A DNA stretch of 64,000 nucleotides from assembly GCF_011067745.1 (NCBI RefSeq), contig NZ_JAAMPJ010000003.1, forward strand, positions 620,001 to 684,000. The letters are read 5' to 3'. The position numbers and the translations under genes were made by a program. This DNA is from Lentzea alba (GTDB taxonomy: Bacteria > Actinomycetota > Actinomycetes > Mycobacteriales > Pseudonocardiaceae). The first letter of the stretch is position 1. Each line of letters opens with the position of its first letter. Shown in pieces: positions 60,351-64,000 of this stretch. The notes under the pieces are model-generated. The model was not told the DNA's origin, did not search any database, and saw only the letters and a program-made list of their open reading frames with translations.

Positions 60351-61343
60351 ATGTTCGCTCGATTAGCAGTGGCAACGGTGGCACTGTTGCTGGTGCCGGT
60401 GGTCCCGGCGTCGGCCGCGGGACCGTTGAAGGACAGAACGAACAGGTACGTGGGCAGCGCGGTGGCTGCCCAACCCCTGAACAGTGAGGCGGACTACCGG
60501 TCCGTGCTGACGCGCGAGTTCGACAGCGTCACGCCGGAGAACGAGATGAAGTGGGCCGTCGTCGAACCGAACCGCGGCCAGTTCAACTGGTCCGGCGCGG
60601 ACGCGATCGTCAACTACGCGCGGCAGAACGGGAAGTCCGTGCGCGGGCACACGCTGGTGTGGCACAGCCAGTACCCGGGCTGGTTGAACAACCTCGGGTC
60701 GAGCGAGCTGCGAAGCGTGGTGCAGCAGCACATCAACACGGAGATGGGCCGGTACCGCGGCCGGATCCGCGCGTGGGACGTCGTCAACGAGATGTTCAAC
60801 GAGGACGGCTCGCGCCGGCAGTCGATCTTCCAGCAGCGCATGGGCGACAACTACGTCGCCGACGCGTTCCGCTGGGCGCGCGCCGCCGATCCGTCGGCCA
60901 AGCTCTACATCAACGACTACAACACCGAGGGCGTCAACGCGAAGAGCAACGCCCTCTACAACCTGGTGCGCACGCTCAAGCAGCAGGGCGTGCCGATCGA
61001 CGGCGTCGGCATCCAGACGCACCTGTCGATCCAGTACGGGTTCCCGACCAGCATGCGGCAGAACCTCGAGCGGCTCGCCGCTCTCGGCGTCGACATCGCG
61101 ATCACCGAGGCCGACGTCCGCATCCCGCTGCCGGCCGACTCGACCAAGCTCAACACACAGGCGAACTACTACAAGCAGGTCTGGGACGCCTGCCACGCGG
61201 TTTCGCGGTGCGTCGAGTTCACCACCTGGGGCTTCACCGACCGCCACTCGTGGGTGCCCGGCACGTTCCCCGGTGAGGGCGCGGCCTGTCTGTTCGACAC
61301 CAACCTGAGGCCGAAACCCGCGTACACCAGGATCAATCCGTAG
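60351..61343 (+). CDS. Secreted GH10 endo-beta-1,4-xylanase
   Basis: 330 residues, starting 3 bp after the permease stop. Signal peptide ends ASA-AG near residue 23. Full GH10 core: VTPENEMKWAVVEPNRG, GHTLVWHSQYPGW, acid/base Glu147 in WDVVNEMFNE, IDGVGIQTHLS, nucleophile Glu253 in AITEADVRIP, TTWGFTDRHSW. Catalytic domain only, no CBM. It makes the xylo-oligosaccharides that the three preceding genes import. Confidence 0.95.
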   Translation: MFARLAVATVALLLVPVVPASAAGPLKDRTNRYVGSAVAAQPLNSEADYRSVLTREFDSVTPENEMKWAVVEPNRGQFNWSGADAIVNYARQNGKSVRGHTLVWHSQYPGWLNNLGSSELRSVVQQHINTEMGRYRGRIRAWDVVNEMFNEDGSRRQSIFQQRMGDNYVADAFRWARAADPSAKLYINDYNTEGVNAKSNALYNLVRTLKQQGVPIDGVGIQTHLSIQYGFPTSMRQNLERLAALGVDIAITEADVRIPLPADSTKLNTQANYYKQVWDACHAVSRCVEFTTWGFTDRHSWVPGTFPGEGAACLFDTNLRPKPAYTRINP

Positions 61344-61350
61344 CGGGAAG

Positions 61351-61388
61351 TCCGCCCAGCACACCGATTCGGCGGTGTGCCGGGCGGA
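61351..61388. terminator. Hairpin terminator between GH10 and the convergent GH38 gene
   Basis: Sixteen-position stem (61351-61366 with 61373-61388) with one mismatch and a 6-nt loop, 8 bp after the GH10 stop and 7 bp before the GH38 stop, so likely bidirectional. Confidence 0.75.
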
Positions 61389-61394
61389 ACCGCA

Positions 61395-64000
61395 CTACTG
61401 CCTCACGGTGATGGAGACCGAGGGGGAGTAGTACAACTTGCCGTGCGCGGTCACCCGCACGAGCGCCCACCAGTGCGCACCACGGCGCGCGGTGGCCGCG
61501 GCGGTGGCCGTCACGGGCACGGTGATCCTGCCTCCCGGCGGGACCACGAACGGCTGGGCCCGCGGGCCGATGGTGAGCTCGTCGCCCCAGGTGCCGAACG
61601 GGCTGATCACGGTGACCTCGCCGCGCACCTCGCTCTGCGTGCGGTTCTGCAACGTCACCGGCAGCAGCGAGTGCTCACCGGGGGCGAGCAGCAGCGCACC
61701 CGCCCTGAGCATGACCTCGACCAGGTCCCGTTCCGTGGTGGCGCCGGACACGACCTCGACGGTGTCCTCCAGCACCTGGCCGAGGTGGTCGCGGATGCGC
61801 GCGGAGTGCAGGTGCCGGCCCGGCCTGCCCTGCACGGTCGCGGTGAACTCGGCGTACTCACCGGCGGCGAGGTCGTAGTCCCACGACTGACCGCCGGTGA
61901 AGTCGAGGCGTCCCTTGGCAGGGGTGCCGCTGCAGCTGACGGTGATCCGGGCCTGGCCGGACGCGCCGGGGGCCAGGCGCATGAACGACGGGGTGACGTG
62001 CACGGTCACCGGCAGGTTTCCGACGGGAGCGGGGCCCGCGTTGTGCCGCCAGTATCGCGTGTAGACCGGTTGGACCGCTTCGACGGATTCGACGGCGGTA
62101 CCGGGGAGCGCGGTGGAGGGCACCAGCCGCAGCGTTGCGACGTCGGCCGCCCCCAACGCCACCTCGGCCTGTCCGGAGTGGACGGTCAGCGGTTCGAGGT
62201 CGCGTTCCTCCAGCAGGTCCGTGCGGTGCGCCGCGTCCAGACCGCCGAACAGCGAGACCGACGCGGTCACCGGGGTGCCGGCTGACTCGTACAGCCGCAC
62301 CGAGAGATCCGAGCCGTGGTCGTCGGTGCAGGACGCTAGCGGGTTGCCGCGCGTCTTGGCCGCCGTCAGCAGCACGCTCGGTGGTGATACGGCCAGCAGG
62401 CTCAGCGCCGCGGGCAGATCGCCCTCCGTCGCCGGCACCTGCAGGGCGTGGACCGGGTGGTTGACGTCCTGGCCGGCCAGGGCGAACCCCGCCTGCCGCC
62501 AGTCGCCCGCGCCGGAGACCAGGCTCAGGTCGAACGTGTGGGACCAGTGCTGCCAGGCGAAGCTCGACCCGTCCGGCACCGTGCGGCGGTCGCCGTCGAT
62601 CCACACCTCGGCCGGCCAGCCGCTGCACGACCGCATGAGCGACACGTGCAACGTGCCGTCCGGTGCCACGACGAATCCCGGCGTGCCGCGGTTGACGACG
62701 GCCACCGAGTGGTCGACGGCGGGATCGGTGGTGCTGCCGGGCGCTTCGACGCACCCGTCGGCGAGGTCGTCGATCAGGGCGTCCACGTCGGTCACGATCA
62801 ACACCGGCAGGTCCCGCGGACCGCGCAGGTCGGCGTTCGGCACCCACTGCTCCGCTCGCGGACGCACGGCGGGGACGAACACCCTGCCGTGGGCCTCGAG
62901 GGCTTCGCGGCTGCCTGCCGCGAAGGCCAGCACGGAGTTGGTGAAGTCGTTGTGCCCCACGACGATGCGCACGTCGGGAAGGTTGGAGTCGACGTCGAGC
63001 GAACCGTAGCGGGGGCCGGACGGCCGGGTGCACGTGGCCGTGACGCCCTTGGCGGCCAACGCGGCCAGCAGGGCCCGCCCGTCCTCGGCGACGACCTCGG
63101 CGATCCCGATGGCGTGCAGCACGCCGTCCGTCAGCCGGAGCTTCACCGTGGCGGAGAGGCCCGCCCAGGTGTGCGCCGGGCTGTCCAGCGTCCAGAGGTG
63201 TTCGGCGGCGTCGACGTCCGGGAAGCCGAAGGACCGGCCCACCGCGGCGAACCCGACCTCGGCCACCGGCAGCGCGCCGGGCAGCTCGAAGGCGAACCGG
63301 CTGCGCAGCAATCGGTCCTGGCCGATCGAACCGTCCACGAAGGACCGGACGTCGACGCGCGGCAGGCCGTGCCACAGCGTCACCCGCTGGGTGATCCGCA
63401 GATCGCCGAGGACCGTGCGGCTGACCAGGCGTTCGCCGATCGGGCTCGTCTCGGCGTGCACCTCGGCCGGTCCGGCGCTCACCCCGGGGCCCTTGGGCAG
63501 CAGGTGCCACGGTCCCTCACCCCACACGGGATGGCCGGGATGTTCTTCCTGCACCACGAACTCCGCCGCGAGACCGCCGGGACGCACCAGTTCGCGTCCT
63601 GCCTGACGGTCGTAGACGCTCCTCAACGCACCGCCTTGGGCCGGATCGGCTTCGACGATGAACGTGTCGGAAGCGATCGCCACGCCGTCGCGCGGCAACC
63701 AGGACGGCGGCACCGACGACGAGTCGACCACGCGGTACACCCGGTACCCGGTCGCCGGCACCTGCCGCGCCAGGAAGGTCAGCGTCAGTTCGAGCGTGCC
63801 GTCCGGGTGCCGGACCACGGCCTCGGTGACCGCGGCGACCTCCTGCCCGTCGGCGTCCCGGACGCGGGCTCCCCGGAAACCGGGCAGGCGCACCGTCACC
63901 GTGGCCAGGGCGTCCCTGGCGAAGGCCAGGGTGTTGACGACGATCACCGCCTCACCGGCCCCGGTCGTGTCGGCGCGGGCAGCCAGGTGCGTGATCGCGC
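61395..64000 (-). CDS. GH38 alpha-mannosidase, C-terminal portion with NEW3-type domain (partial)
   Basis: The frame stays open to the window end, so the N-terminal catalytic barrel lies outside; 868 residues are visible. What is seen is the GH38 C-terminal beta-rich region: an IVVNTLAFARDA start of the mid-domain, VPATGYRVYRV, then IASDTFIVEADPAQGGALRSVYDRQAGRELV and the glycoside hydrolase 38 C-terminal blocks (QRVTLWHGLPRVDVRSFVD). The last 230 residues form NEW3/Ig-like carbohydrate-associated domains (VHVTPSFMRLAPG, LLPVTLQNRTQSEVRGEV). Alpha-mannosidase is the likely activity, but the catalytic Asp is not in the window. Confidence 0.75.
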   Translation of the reverse strand, partial: AITHLAARADTTGAGEAVIVVNTLAFARDALATVTVRLPGFRGARVRDADGQEVAAVTEAVVRHPDGTLELTLTFLARQVPATGYRVYRVVDSSSVPPSWLPRDGVAIASDTFIVEADPAQGGALRSVYDRQAGRELVRPGGLAAEFVVQEEHPGHPVWGEGPWHLLPKGPGVSAGPAEVHAETSPIGERLVSRTVLGDLRITQRVTLWHGLPRVDVRSFVDGSIGQDRLLRSRFAFELPGALPVAEVGFAAVGRSFGFPDVDAAEHLWTLDSPAHTWAGLSATVKLRLTDGVLHAIGIAEVVAEDGRALLAALAAKGVTATCTRPSGPRYGSLDVDSNLPDVRIVVGHNDFTNSVLAFAAGSREALEAHGRVFVPAVRPRAEQWVPNADLRGPRDLPVLIVTDVDALIDDLADGCVEAPGSTTDPAVDHSVAVVNRGTPGFVVAPDGTLHVSLMRSCSGWPAEVWIDGDRRTVPDGSSFAWQHWSHTFDLSLVSGAGDWRQAGFALAGQDVNHPVHALQVPATEGDLPAALSLLAVSPPSVLLTAAKTRGNPLASCTDDHGSDLSVRLYESAGTPVTASVSLFGGLDAAHRTDLLEERDLEPLTVHSGQAEVALGAADVATLRLVPSTALPGTAVESVEAVQPVYTRYWRHNAGPAPVGNLPVTVHVTPSFMRLAPGASGQARITVSCSGTPAKGRLDFTGGQSWDYDLAAGEYAEFTATVQGRPGRHLHSARIRDHLGQVLEDTVEVVSGATTERDLVEVMLRAGALLLAPGEHSLLPVTLQNRTQSEVRGEVTVISPFGTWGDELTIGPRAQPFVVPPGGRITVPVTATAAATARRGAHWWALVRVTAHGKLYYSPSVSITVRQ

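Overview
The window comes from a high-GC actinomycete. GTG and TTG starts, 4-bp ATGA/GTGA gene overlaps, Tat-type signal peptides and Thr-rich TTTT linkers in front of CBM2 domains are all common there. The style fits Pseudonocardiaceae (Lentzea/Saccharothrix-like), but that placement is inference, because no rRNA or other marker gene is present. Coding density is very high. No gap without a gene exceeds 300 bases, and I see no tRNA, rRNA, CRISPR array, transposase or phage gene.

About 55 kb is one large plant-cell-wall utilisation island. 1-2637: a 5'-truncated GH127-type beta-L-arabinofuranosidase with a LamG domain inserted in the catalytic domain. 2732-5551: a compact seven-gene gas vesicle operon (gvpO-J-F-S-K-A-L). 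5594-8270: a secreted beta-propeller protein divergent from a TetR regulator across a 24-bp palindrome, then a secreted ricin-type lectin. 8271-18004: a manno-oligosaccharide module made of a Dpp-type ABC transporter (one subunit is a permease-ATPase fusion), an intracellular GH2 beta-mannosidase, a LacI-type protein without its DNA-binding domain, and a divergent ROK repressor. 18149-26959: a beta-helix protein, a GH31 alpha-xylosidase plus GH35 beta-galactosidase pair (xyloglucan), an SGNH acetylesterase and a second beta-helix protein. 27151-34597: a GH5-CBM_X2-CBM46 glucanase, CE2 esterase and expansin operon, a GH6 cellulase behind a perfect CebR box, a Cip1-like protein, and a GH5_8 mannanase whose CBM2 is broken by a 1-nt deletion.

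34622-37605 is a small nitrogen-type operon (GntR regulator, NCS1 transporter, hydantoin/allantoin racemase). 37599-42463: an SGNH esterase, a very large secreted GH2 beta-galactosidase and a CE1-type esterase. 42471-51229: what looks like a beta-1,6-galactan (type II arabinogalactan) locus with an ABC sugar transporter, a 2-hydroxyacid dehydrogenase, a DUF2264/GH154-like enzyme, a GH30_5 endo-beta-1,6-galactanase and a divergent DeoR-LacI hybrid regulator. 51318-61343: a xylan locus with a GH30 xylanase, aldose epimerase, GH3, LacI, an ABC transporter and a GH10 xylanase. 61395-64000: the C-terminal part of a GH38 alpha-mannosidase, cut by the window end.

The logic repeats across the island. 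Secreted endo-enzymes, esterases and an expansin loosen and cut xyloglucan, cellulose, mannan, xylan, pectin and arabinogalactan. Dedicated ABC transporters import oligosaccharides, cytoplasmic exo-enzymes finish them, and each module carries its own ROK, LacI or DeoR-LacI repressor. The most unusual sequence-level signal is a 57-bp perfect palindrome inserted in frame in the DUF2264 gene. A diverged, covarying relative of it sits 7 kb away between two convergent genes.
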